Shown here piece after piece: positions 47,474-58,600 of a stretch of 64,000 nt of DNA. Position 1 is the first letter of the stretch; every line of letters starts with the position of its first letter. The notes under the pieces are model-generated. The model saw only the letters and a list, made by a program, of their open reading frames with translations, was not told where the DNA came from and made no database searches. The translations under genes and the position numbers were made by a program. The stretch is from Spinacia oleracea (lineage: Eukaryota > Streptophyta > Magnoliopsida > Caryophyllales > Amaranthaceae), in the NCBI RefSeq assembly GCF_020520425.1, contig NC_079489.1, positions 96,328,810 to 96,392,809 on the forward strand. The letters run 5' to 3'.

Positions 47474-48375
47474 GAATATAAAAAAGCAAATTTGATCCCC
47501 TTAAGCAAACTTGCTATAAAATCAAGATCAAATTATCAATATTAACAAATAACACAAAAATTTCATAATTCTTTTGTTTATCTTAAAAGAATTAGTTAAC
47601 CAGAATCAACAGGGTTGATTGTTTCAAAGAAAATTGTATAATTATCATAGGAAAAGCTTCTCATTCCCACAAACAACAGTTGTGGAAAGGTGACAAAAAA
47701 ACAAAATGTAAATTAGATAGTTCTGCTTCAAAATTGCCAGAACTTCTGCTAACATAGTTTATAGTTAGAAACTTAGAATAACTTTCCTTTTTCAATCATC
47801 AACTAATTAGTACCCCAGAGTACTACTATGAATGGTAGAAGAAAGAATTCGTACTTCATCCAACTCATAATCCTCTTTCTCCGCAGCATCCTTAAAACTA
47901 CTTAATCATTTGTTGTTAATAATTCAAGCAACCGTAAAGAGTTTTGGTGATCCCCAACTGAATCTTTCTTGTAATCCTCACTTTCCATCACCTCCTTAAC
48001 AATCAAAACATTGCTCTTGGAACCACTGCACATGGAAAGTTTTCTTTATCTATAAAAAAACATGACAAAAATTCTTTTTAGATTCACTTCCAGACATCAT
48101 AAACATGTAATCAAATATAGCATTCCTGACAACCCTTTGCCAGCAAAGTAAACATTGATTCTACTGAAAACCCAGCAAAAAGACAACTAACTAATGACTC
48201 ATATCATCCATTCTCAACTAAATATATACTCCCTTCCTCCAGATTTTATTTTATAGTTACGCTAATAGTGAAATTATTAATAATTAATAATTATTTCTTT
48301 GTTTTGGTTGATGGTAAATAGGTTAATGAAAATGGAGAAAACGGGGTGACAAAGTACTCGAACGGGCGGTAAACG
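47474..48375 (-). other. Helitron 3' part without recognised gene
   Basis: AT-rich; no motif recognised. A Stowaway-like end (CTCCCTTCCTCC) is at about 48229, without a partner. Confidence 0.4.
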
Positions 48376-48649
48376 ACATCGTCAAAGCTGAAAGTGAAGC
48401 AAGTAGGGGAACCAATATTGGTAGAACCAGCAGAAGAGACACCAAAGGGTTTATACTTGCTGTCAAACTTAGACCAAAACATAGTTGTGATTGTCCGTAC
48501 AATATATTGTTTCAAGTCAGAAGAGAAAGCGAATGAGTTAGCATGGGAAGTCCTAAAAGAGGCTCTTTCAAAGGTGTTAGTGCATTACTACCCTTTGGCA
48601 GGACGACTTACTGATCAGTCCTCAAGGGAAGCTCATTGTAGACTGCACC
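48376..48649 (+). pseudogene. Captured BAHD acyltransferase exon fragment (hydroxycinnamoyl transferase type)
   Basis: About 85 residues of the N-terminal part of a BAHD acyltransferase, the family that transfers acyl-CoA groups to alcohols or amines. It is closest, from memory, to the omega-hydroxy fatty acid feruloyl transferases of suberin synthesis. Recognisable are GEPILVEPAEETPKGLYLLS, then LDQNIVVIVRTIYCFKS and VLVHYYPLAGRLT. After about 48620 the frame shifts by one: from 48626 another frame continues GKLIVDCT, which belongs to the same protein. The HXXXD and DFGWG motifs are absent because only the first exon region was captured. Its strand is opposite to the Helitron. It is broken and cannot make an enzyme. 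Confidence 0.8.
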
Positions 48650-48950
48650 AATTTGCCAATAGTAAGCAACAACAACAACTAACCAAAGTTTGCAATTAAT
48701 TACTTCATAAACTATAAATTTCATCACTCAGATCAACATTAACCAGTAAACAAACACTCAAATTAATCAAATAGAGAAAGAGAACCTCAAATTATTGATA
48801 ATTTGTGAAAACAAATAACACCCATACTCCGTACCATACAGTAACATCTAGTTTAGTTGGTAAGTCATAGAGTAATGGCTAAGAAGAGAATTTCAAGATG
48901 TCTATCCATGCTGTAAAGAGAAAACAAATGTTGGTTAGAAAACTAAATAC

Positions 48951-50825
48951 CTGAAGAATTCAGTTTAGTAGTAACAGATGAAGAATTTCCGCTCCCTGTT
49001 GTTTTCTGTATCCTTTGCTGTTCCAATTGCATATCAAGCTTCCTCTTGACTGCTTCACTCTTTTCCTATGGTCCAAGGGAAAAAGAAATAGAATCGATGA
49101 AGATTCCACAACATACGATACAAATCAATACTGAAGCGAAGCAAACAAAGCTAATTGTTTCATTAAGCAACAATAACTACTAATCAAAATAATTGATTGT
49201 TGTTGGGTTCCTAAAAATTCAAAATCAGTACATCATTAACAATTTTCCCATCATCAAATAATCATCATCTAATCACAACGCAAAAACAGTCAATAATACT
49301 AACCCCTTTTTTCTGATCCAGACTCCACATTGCCGTCACTCGTCCTCGAACCCTGCATCGTCGAATCCCCACCCTGATTCTGATTAAAATTAGCTACAGA
49401 GTAATTCTGATCTCTATACACTTCTGGTTTAGACTCTTTCACACCCTCTCTTGCTTCCTATTTTGGTAAAAAGAATCATAAAATCAAAATACTTTCACTA
49501 AATCAGACTAACTCAAATTAGTTTATGATGCAGGCTCAACTTAAATCATAAATAACAGTAATAACAAAATTAAACAATATAATTAATTGCACTTAAATAC
49601 ATGTCCAACTGCACTTAGTAGTATTACATCTGACAAATTGTCACACCAAGTAAACCAATAAAGAATACTTTGACAAAGGCTGATTTTGGAGATTCGACCA
49701 CAATACGGAATTCGCACCCAGATTAAGTGAATCACTTACCCAAATGGAAGATCCATCCCAAATTTTTGATTCAATGTGGGTGCTTAGTATATTGTAAAAG
49801 TGTTCCTTAAATCACATTCAGGTATCCTAACATTACCACACAAAAATAGAAATAAATCCAAAATAACATGAACCCGAAATAAAAAATGAAATTCAAAATA
49901 TAAATTGCAAATTTTGTAACATTACAAAAATTCAAATCATACCCGGAATTATTTTGTTTTGAAAGAACACCAAAAAGTATAAAATTAAAAACTTCATCAA
50001 AATTCAAATCAGACTCTCAAAAAATGATACCCGATACAATGCAAAATTGGCAATATTAAAAATTAAAAAAAAAATCAGACACACAAAAAATAATACAAAA
50101 AAAATTAACAAAAAAAAGAAAAGAAATGGGGAGGAAGAAGAAGAATACGGAATACCTCATGAACAGATGAACTCATTGAAGGGCACTGTTATCGAGGCCA
50201 TTAGTGAATATTTTTGCAGGAAGATGTTTCAACTGAGTTCACCTAACAGCAAAAAAATCCCAGATCTAATTCCAAACTCATAACCTAATTGTAATTTACC
50301 AAAATGCCGTAATTACAGAAATATACAAAAATTGTGAAATTCGATTAAGAATACTTACCCTACCGTAGAGATTATTCGGATCAACCTCAATCTCAGATTC
50401 AGAATCGTTTAGTTCTTGCTCCGAACTTGCGTCGCCACGCCATACTTCAACCTTAACCTATAAATTACAAATAAAATAATGGCAATTTCTCAAAATTAAT
50501 CAAATATGATCGTCACATCCAAAACAATTGAAAATCATATAAATTTAAAAATAATAAATCGTAATTTAATAATTTGATGTTATTTTCACGAAGAATCGGG
50601 AAAATTGAGAAGAAAAAAATGCAAAAAAAAAACTGCATTTGAGATCTTCAGAGGGGTAATTGAGAAAGGGGAGGAGATAGTAGAAAGGAATTGTTTGTAA
50701 TTACCTCTGAGGATGATCGAAGATGAGAGAGAATCGAAGGTTTGAGATCTTTGAGTAAAAGGGAGGAGAGAGAAAGCTTGAGGAAGTGAACGGCTAAAGG
50801 TTAGGTTTGTGTTGCAACTGATCAA
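48951..50825 (-). pseudogene. Captured 5' part of an unidentified multi-exon plant gene
   Basis: Several exon-like blocks with good splice signals lie in order on the minus strand. A CT-rich, UTR-like block at 50825-50705 ends CAGAG/GTAATT. A 33-codon block at 50457-50359 reads VKVEVWRGDASSEQELNDSE and ends at GTAAGT. A block at 50284-50156 ends with MSSSVHE before GTATTC. Another at 49457-49304 includes EAREGVKESKPEVYRDQNYS. The last, at 49065-48951, is a charged, coiled-coil-like segment (EAVKRKLDMQLEQQRIQK). Joined phases give stops between some blocks, so it is probably a non-functional copy. I do not recognise the protein. Confidence 0.5.
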
Positions 50826-51440
50826 GTATAAAGGGTAAATTCTTCTTTTTTCTTGGGGACACGAAAAGTTAACTTACCAAAACGCCCTCAGCTGTTCCTT
50901 TATATAATAGAGATGTACTGTTTTGCAGGTTATGAAGTGACAAGTATGGCCCAAATAGGATAGAAAATATGGTCTGCGTACCATTAATTTGAATGTAATT
51001 GGTCTAATGCACCAAAGTTTGTTTTTCAATTCAAATATGGTCTGTGTACCATCAAATAGTTGTAATTAATTTAATTATAGCTTATCCTATTTGAAGAAAA
51101 TGGCGCCTCCCACGGTGAAATTCAAGATGGAGTTTCCAATCCATTTTCAAAGACGGACTTTGAAGTTGAAGCTTCAAGATGAAGTCGGGCCATACTAGAT
51201 CACATTTATCTTATGCATGCTTTAAGTTATTTATTGGTGTTAAATATGTCTTAATTATGCATGAGATTGTGGCTTGATTATGTTGCATGATTAAGGATTT
51301 TAGTTCACTTAAAATCTAACCAACATAGTAAGAGCCTTAAGTTCCAAACTTTAAAAATTGAGTTAAAAGGTGCCATGCCAAAATAACACTTACTTGGATA
51401 ACCTTTACATCAATCTAGTAATAGTTTTACGCTCAGCGAG

Positions 51441-51602
51441 GTGTTACTTATTGATCCTAAAGGGGTAAGGTACACAAATAATTGTGAGTACATGTTAGTT
51501 TTGGTGAAACTCAACGATATAAGTAAGGAGTTCTTTTATGTCGTGGAAAAATTGATAGGTTTACCTAATAAGTTCTTAGACGTACCTATTAACCAAGAGT
51601 AG
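51441..51602 (+). other. Conserved leader small open frame, C4 copy
   Basis: Same 162-base block as 18279-18440 and 59850-60011: identical length, phase and TAG stop, with YTNNCEYMLVLVKLNDIS and the end GLPNKFLDVPINQE preserved. There is no ATG at the block start; the first ATG is codon 19. Confidence 0.4.
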
Positions 51603-53405
51603 TTTCTAGACTATTAGCAAAAGGCTTTTGCTTACCTAAAAGATTTTAGAATTGAGTCTAAATACATAATGTGCTTAATACTTCAATGGTTTTAGGGTCT
51701 TGGAATCATTTTATTCTCACCTGCCGGAACACATAACTTGAATAAAATGCTAATGACTTGTTTGAATTGCATGATTGCTTTAATTTTCAAGTTATTATTC
51801 ATGATAAATGTTTAGACTTTGCATGCTTCAATGTATGTTTTAATTATTGTTTATAATTAAATATCTTGCACTGCAGTAAATCCCTTTAGAAAGGTAACAG
51901 TAAATTTCCGCGATTGGTAGTGAATCCAAGAACGATTCACGGAAATGAGAGAAAATGAGCAATTTAAATGTACGTTTCTTTTAGCGACTTTTATGGTTGT
52001 TTTCGAGTATCAAAGTCGAATGGAAAACCGATTGGTGCTTGTGAATTCAAAATACAATGTAGTTTTGAGATCATAAAGCATTGAGTTTAAACGCTCAGCT
52101 TTACCAATTGTTAGCAACCTAATATCTTTGTCCATTTAATTCTCGAATGAGTCTAGTCACTAGACATTCGAATAGATCGATGCTTGGAGAACTTTAGAAG
52201 CTTCTGGTAAGATCATCTAGTTGAAATAGAATATTCAACATAAATTAAAATGGTAAAGAACCTTGTTGGAGTGACATTGGACATGTCTAACAAAGTATAA
52301 AAGTCAACACTAGAGAATTCAATTCTTAAGACTATAAGAAAGGGTACAAGAAATAGGAAAACAAGGAACAAATGAAAGGAATTTACGATTCCATTTCTAC
52401 CTATAAGTTTATGTATAAAGAGAAGTGACCTAACAATCAAACTTTCTTGGTATCATATACCGCTTGAGGTTCTTACTTTGGTAATAACTCAAATAATGGA
52501 AGCTAGGCTACACTAATGGCCTACAAGTGGAAAATGAAGCATGGCAATGCTACATTAGTTGTAGGGTCATCTAGTTTGTTTTAAGTCCTTTCAAGGCTGG
52601 AAGTTAATGGCTATTTTGTTCCACAATCAGCATACCTAAATTTCTGTTTTCAAACACAGAAAGACTCACATTCAGAAGAACAAAAACAATGTTTGTTTGT
52701 TTATTTGAATGAAATGGTCATTTACGGGTTGAGTCAATATTCTTGATTAAAACAAACAAATCTTTAACAATAAAGAACTTTACTAGGTTCAAATCAATCT
52801 CTTGATTTGAGTTCCACAAACCTTTAGCATTGTTGCTAAGACAATGTCAACAAGTTAACATTCAAAAGCTCTATCTTTATGGACTTTTGAAAGTTGGTTG
52901 ATTTCTAGATCAATTCAAGACAAGCTAGTCTTACTTGTTGAAAGTAACAAAAGATATGGACTATTGTTAGAACACCTAGACAATAGAATTCAAAGCTAAA
53001 GAAAGGTTTTATGACTTTATTATTTCACACAGATTTGAGTGAATATAGGTTTATTTACTCAATGTGATATAAGTTTGAATCTGTTTGGCTAGTTCAAAGA
53101 TTCAGAAGTATAAATCCCACTTGGCAAGAAATCATAAAGATCTAGGTTAGATCATGTTGATGATTACTTAAGTCAAAAATGATCATCAATGATTGTGTGT
53201 AGTAAAATTCACAATCTAGATCCATAAGATATGGCATATCTAAGTTGGAATGATCGAAGTCGATTAGTACTTGATTCGATCAATGATGGATCATAAAGAC
53301 TTTTCCTATAATTTCTAAAACAAAATGCTCAACTACCACCAAACTAAACCAAAATTCGTCAAAGCTATTGAAAAGTAATTTCAGAATATCTTTTCATCAT
53401 ATATC

Positions 53406-53410
53406 TGAAG
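53406..53410. repeat. C5 target-site duplication TGAAG, left copy
   Basis: TGAAG precedes the LTR start TGTTAGG and recurs at 63833-63837 after the other LTR end. Confidence 0.9.
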
Positions 53411-54751
53411 TGTTAGGTTATGATACATATGACATTTACATAGATCATGCGGAAACAACCATTAACCCAGGAAACATATTATTTACACATAATCATATAG
53501 CATAGTTAGATGCATACTCTTTGTTGCGTGCCTTCCCTAGCTGCGCCCGAACCGAACAAGAACAAGTCTTTTAGGACTCCAAGTGTCGTCCCTCCGTAGA
53601 AAGTCCACAGCACGTCCGGATCCGCCTTAAGATTGACCAACTAGAATCGCCCTTAAGGTACTCAGAAAATTCGGCACTTTTGGGGCAAGATGGGTGTTTG
53701 AATTTTCTCTCAAAAAAACTCACTTTTGAATACTTTGAAACTTATGTATAAATTATGACCCCTAGGCCTTTATTTATAGAGTTATGGAAAAGGAATCGTA
53801 ATCCTAGTAGGATGCGAATTAATTGGAATTAGAATTCTACATGAATTCTACTTAATCAATTTATCCAATAGGAATAGACATTTAATCATACACTGACTCT
53901 TGCAGATTCAGGAATCTCGCATGAGCTGAAACTCACACACACAAGGCAGCCACAAGGGCTGCCCACGCATGCGAGCAGCAGCCCACGCAGCGCGGCCCAC
54001 GCATGCGCGGCCTTGTGCGCGCTGGGCTGTGGCGTGCGTGCTTGCTGGGCGATGGCCTGGCTTCGTGCTGGGCCTTCGTCCGGCAGGCCTCGTCCGATGC
54101 TAATTCGTACGATACGCTTCCGATTAAATTTCCATTTCCGGAATCTATTTCCGATACGAACAATATTTAATATTTCCGATTCCGGAATTAATTTCCGTTT
54201 CGAACAAATATTTAATATTTCCGTTTCCGGAATTATTTTCCGATTCCGGTAATATTTCCGATTCTGACAATATTTCCGTTTCCGGCAATATTTCCGATTC
54301 TGGTAATATTTCCATTTCCAACAATATTTTCCGATACGTACCATGTTTCCGTTTCCGGCAACATCTACGACTTGGATAATATTCATATTTCCGATACGAT
54401 CCATATTTCCGTTTCCGGCAATATCATCGTTTCCGGAGTATTCATTTCTTGCCTGTGACGATCTTAGCTCCCACTGAAACCAAGATCCGTCGGTTCCGAA
54501 TATTCATAGATGGAGTATTTAATGCCATTAAATACTTGATCCGTTTACGTACTATTTGTGTGACCCTACGGGTTCAGTCAAGAGTAAGCTGTGGATTAAT
54601 ATCATTAATTCCACTTGAACTGAAGCGGCCTCTAGCTAGGCATTCAGCTCACTTGATCTCACTGAATTATTAACTTGTTAATTAATACTGAACCGCATTT
54701 ATTAGACTTAACATAGAATGCATACTTGGACCAAGGGCATTATTTCCTTCA
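53411..54751 (-). repeat. C5 3' LTR (1341 bp)
   Basis: Starts TGTTAGGTTATG, ends TTTCCTTCA. GC-rich part at 53940-54110; array of TTTCCGG/TTCCGGAAT units at 54116-54440. An antisense-looking 172-codon frame across it is identical in the other LTR and is a repeat artefact. Confidence 0.93.
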
Positions 54752-55615
54752 GTCTCCCACTTGTCCTTAGGGACAAGTGTGCATTTCCTAATTCCTTTGT
54801 CGCTCGATGCTTGCTCTTGAACATAAGGTAAGAGTTGTCATCCTTATTATGTCCAGAGGTGTTCCTCGGTTTCAGAGTTCAACTGATCAAATAAACAGAT
54901 AATCATAGCCTATGATTCATCCGAGCACGGCCATGCATTTCACAGTTTCTAGCTCTCCGAGTGGCCTTGTACAACTTTTAAGCATCTCATCCCGATTTAT
55001 GGGAGGACAATCCCAATCTTGCGATCTTGAGATTAGACTTCGTTTGATAGGTGATTACCTGAGCGTTGCCTTTATAGCCTCCTTTTACGGTGCGACGGTT
55101 GGTCAACGTCAAAGCAACCAGTTCTCAAACAAGTAATCTCAAATCACTCAGGTATTGAGGATTTAGTGTCTAATAATTTAATGAAATTTACTTATGACAG
55201 ACTTTCATCTCTTACAGTAAAGTTTCATAGGTCTTGTCCGATACTAGTCTTCCCAAAGTAAGTATCTATGCAAATGATTATGACATTGCCATGTCCACAT
55301 AGTTCAAGAAACAGAACTACTAGTCATCTTGCATTCTAATCGTCTAACGTTTTCTATGCGTCCAATTTTATAGAAAACTCCGACTAGGGACCATTTTCAA
55401 CCTTTGACATTCAAGTTCACTTGATAGACATTTCTTAGTCACAGGACTGGTCCTGACAGTCTATCTTGAATATATCGTCAAGTTGAAGGGACTCATCATT
55501 TAATAAACCACAAATTAAATGGAAAAATGAATTTCTTTCATTTATTGTGAATGATTAACCAATAATGTTTTACAAAGATTTAAACTCTAAAACTTTAAAA
55601 CATTAAACAGAGACA
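54752..55615 (-). other. C5 3' untranslated part with purine tract
   Basis: Purine tract AAGTGGGAGAC (minus, 54752-54762) next to the LTR. The rest has no ORF of note and closely matches C1 12517-13370. Confidence 0.8.
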
Positions 55616-58600
55616 TCAAAGCCATTCTCCAATATGCTTGATTCCCATAGCTGCAGTGTGCGAGTTGTGCTTCGCTTGCGGCAGAGGTTTAGTTAATGGA
55701 TCTGATATGTTGTCATCAGTTCCAATTTTGCTTATCTCGACTTCTTTTCTTTCAACGAACTCTCGTAGAAGGTGAAATCTACGAAGTACATGCTTGACTC
55801 TCTGGTGGTGTCTAGGCTCTTTTGCCTGTGCAATAGCTCCGTTATTATCACAATACAGGGCTATTGGTCCTTTAATGGAGGGGACTACACCAAGTTCTCC
55901 TATGAACTTCCTTAGCCATATAGCTTCCTTTGCTGCTTCATGTGCAGCAATGTACTCCGCTTCAGTTGTAGAATCCGCAATGGTGCTTTGCTTAGCACTT
56001 TTCCAGCTTACTGCTCCTCCGTTGAGGCAGAAGACAAACCCAGACTGTGATCTGAAATCATCTTTGTCGGTTTGGAAACTTGCGTCCGTATAGCCTTTAA
56101 CAATTAATTCATCATCTCCACCATAGACCAGGAAGTCATCTTTGTGCCTTTTCAGGTACTTCAGAATGTTCTTGGCAGCAGTCCAATGCGCCTCTCCTGG
56201 GTCTGACTGGTATCTGCTCGTAGCACTGAGTGCGTACGCAACATCCGGGCGTGTACATATCATAGCATACATTATTGAACCAATCAATGATGCATATGGA
56301 ATCCCATTCATTCGTCTATGCTCATCAAGTGTTTTTGGGCACTGAGTCTTGCTTAGAGTCATTCCATGAGACATGGGTAGGTAGCCTCGCTTGGAGTCCG
56401 CCATCTTGAACCTATCAAGCACCTTATTGATATAAGTGCTTTGACTAAGTCCAATCATCCTTTTAGATCTATCTCTGTAAATCTTGATGCCCAATATGTA
56501 CTGTGCTTCTCCTAGATCCTTCATCGAAAAACATTTCCCAAGCCAAATCTTGACAGAGTTCAACATAGGAATGTCATTTCCGATAAGCAATATGTCGTCG
56601 ACATATAATACTAGGAAAGCAATTTTGCTCCCACTGACCTTCTTGTATACACAAGATTCGTCTGTGTTCTTGATGAAACCAAAGTCACTGACTGCTTCAT
56701 CAAAACGTATATTCCAGCTCCTGGATGCCTGCTTCAATCCGTAGATTGACTTCTTTAGCTTGCATACCTTTTTAGCATTCTTTGGATCCTCAAAACCTTC
56801 AGGCTGTGTCATAAACACAGTTTCTGTTAAAACGCCGTTTAAGAAAGCAGTTTTGACATCCATTTGCCATATTTCGTAATCGTAATATGCAGCGATTGCT
56901 AACATTATTCGAATAGACTTTAGCATTGCAACTGGTGAAAAGGTTTCATCGTAATCCACACCGTGGACTTGCCTGTAACCTTTTGCAACCAATCTAGCTT
57001 TGAAAACTTCAAGTTTCCCATCCTTGTCCTTTTTCAGTTTGAAAACCCATTTGCTTCCAATGGCTTGGTAGCCATCTGGCAAATCGACCAAATCCCATAC
57101 TTGGTTTTCAGACATGGAGTCTAATTCAGATTGCATGGCTTCTTGCCATTGCTTGGAGCTAGGGCTCGTCATAGCTTGCTTGTAAGTCGCAGGTTCATCA
57201 CTTTCAAGTAATAGAACGTCATAGCTCTCGTTCGTCAAAATACCTAAGTACCTTTCCGGTTGAGATCTATATCTTTGCGATCTACGCGGGGTAACATTTC
57301 TAGATTGACCATGATTCTCACCAGATTCTTCTAAAGGTCTCTGAGTTTCATCCTGAATGTCATCTTGAGCATTCTCTAGAGTTTGTTGTTCGACTCGAAT
57401 TTCTTCGAGGTCTACTTTTCTCCCACTTGTCATTTTGGAAATGTGATCTTTCTCCAAAAAGACACCATCTCGAGCAACAAACACTTTGTTCTCAGATGTA
57501 TTGTAGAAGTAGTACCCCTTTGTTTCCTTTGGATAGCCCACAAGGATACATTTGTCAGATTTTGGATGAAGTTTGTCTGAAATTAATCGTTTGACGTATA
57601 CTTCACATCCCCAAATCTTAAGAAAAGACACATTTGGAGGCTTTCCAAACCATAATTCGTATGGGGTCTTTTCGACAGCTTTAGACGGAGCTCTATTTAT
57701 AGTGAGTGCAGCTGTATTTAGTGCATGTCCCCAAAATTCTAATGGAAGTTCGGCCTGACCCATCATTGACCTGACCATGTCTAGCAAGGTTCTGTTCCTC
57801 CGTTCTGACACACCGTTCCATTGTGGTGTTCCAGGAGGAGTCAATTCTGATAGAATTCCACATTCTTTCAGATGGTCATCAAATTCATAGCTCAGATATT
57901 CACCGCCTCTATCAGACCGCAGTGCCTTGATCTTCTTGCCTAATTGATTCTCTACTTCACTCTGAAATTCCTTGAATTTGTCAAAGGATTCAGACTTATG
58001 CTTCATTAGGTAGACATAACCATACCTACTGAAGTCATCAGTGAAAGTGATAAAGTAGCTGAAACCACCTCTAGCATTTGTACTCATTGGTCCACATACA
58101 TCTGTATGGATTAAACCCAATAGTTCATTTGCTCTTTCTCCAACTTTAGAGAAAGGTTGCTTTGTCATTTTGCCAAGTAAACATGATTCGCATTTACCAT
58201 AATCCTCTAAGTCAAATGGTTCTAGAATTCCTTCCCTTTGAAGTCTTTCTAAGCGTTTCAAGTTTATATGGCCTAATCGACAATGCCACAGATAGGTGAG
58301 ATCTGAATCATCCTTTTTGGCCTTTTTGGTATTTATGTTATATACTTGTTTGTCGTGATCTAATAAATAAAGTCCATTGACTAATCTAGCAGATCCATAA
58401 AACATCTCTTTAAAATAAAACGAACAACTATTGTCTTTTATTATAAAGGAAAATCCCTTAGCATCTAAGCAAGAAACTGAAATGATGTTTTTAGTAAGAC
58501 TTGGAACATGGAAACATTCTTCCAGTTCCAAAACTAGCCCGGAGGGCAACGACAAATAGTAAGTTCCTACGGCTAATGCAGCAATCCGTGCTCCATTTCC

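Larger units (their letters stand above)
47447..50913 (-). mobile_element. Non-autonomous Helitron, 3467 bp, carrying host gene fragments
   Basis: On the minus strand it starts TCTCTATTATATAAAGG and ends GCACGCATCGCGTGC, ATATAAGA, CTAG: the TC start, the GC-rich hairpin (47459-47473) 12 bases before the end, and the CTAG end of plant Helitrons. It sits between A and T with no target duplication. C5 (around 60495-60515) and C1 (around 18940) carry the uninterrupted site CAGTACA/TATACAATATA, so both borders are exact. There is no Rep/helicase gene, so it is non-autonomous. Contents: a BAHD acyltransferase fragment (plus strand) and exon-like pieces of an unidentified gene (minus strand). Confidence 0.88.
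50914..53410 (+). pseudogene. C4 internal region after the Helitron: leader end and decayed gag-pol
   Basis: Leader resumes at TGTACTGTTTTGCAGG. After the conserved small open frame (51441-51602) the sequence is homologous to C1 18270-15700 in reverse, with the same ruined gag-pol. It carries the empty site of the C1 MITE (about 52996-53035). It ends at 53406-53410 with TGAAG, the target duplication of C5. Confidence 0.75.

Noticed and set aside
48229..48260. Stowaway-like end CTCCCTTCCTCC in the Helitron (also 24573 and 44271)
   Set aside because: Only one end is visible in each case and no partner was found, so no element was called.
53886..54404. 172-codon frame with NRKYYRNRK repeats, also at 62967-63485
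   Set aside because: Reads through the TTCCGG array of both C5 LTRs; explained by the repeat.
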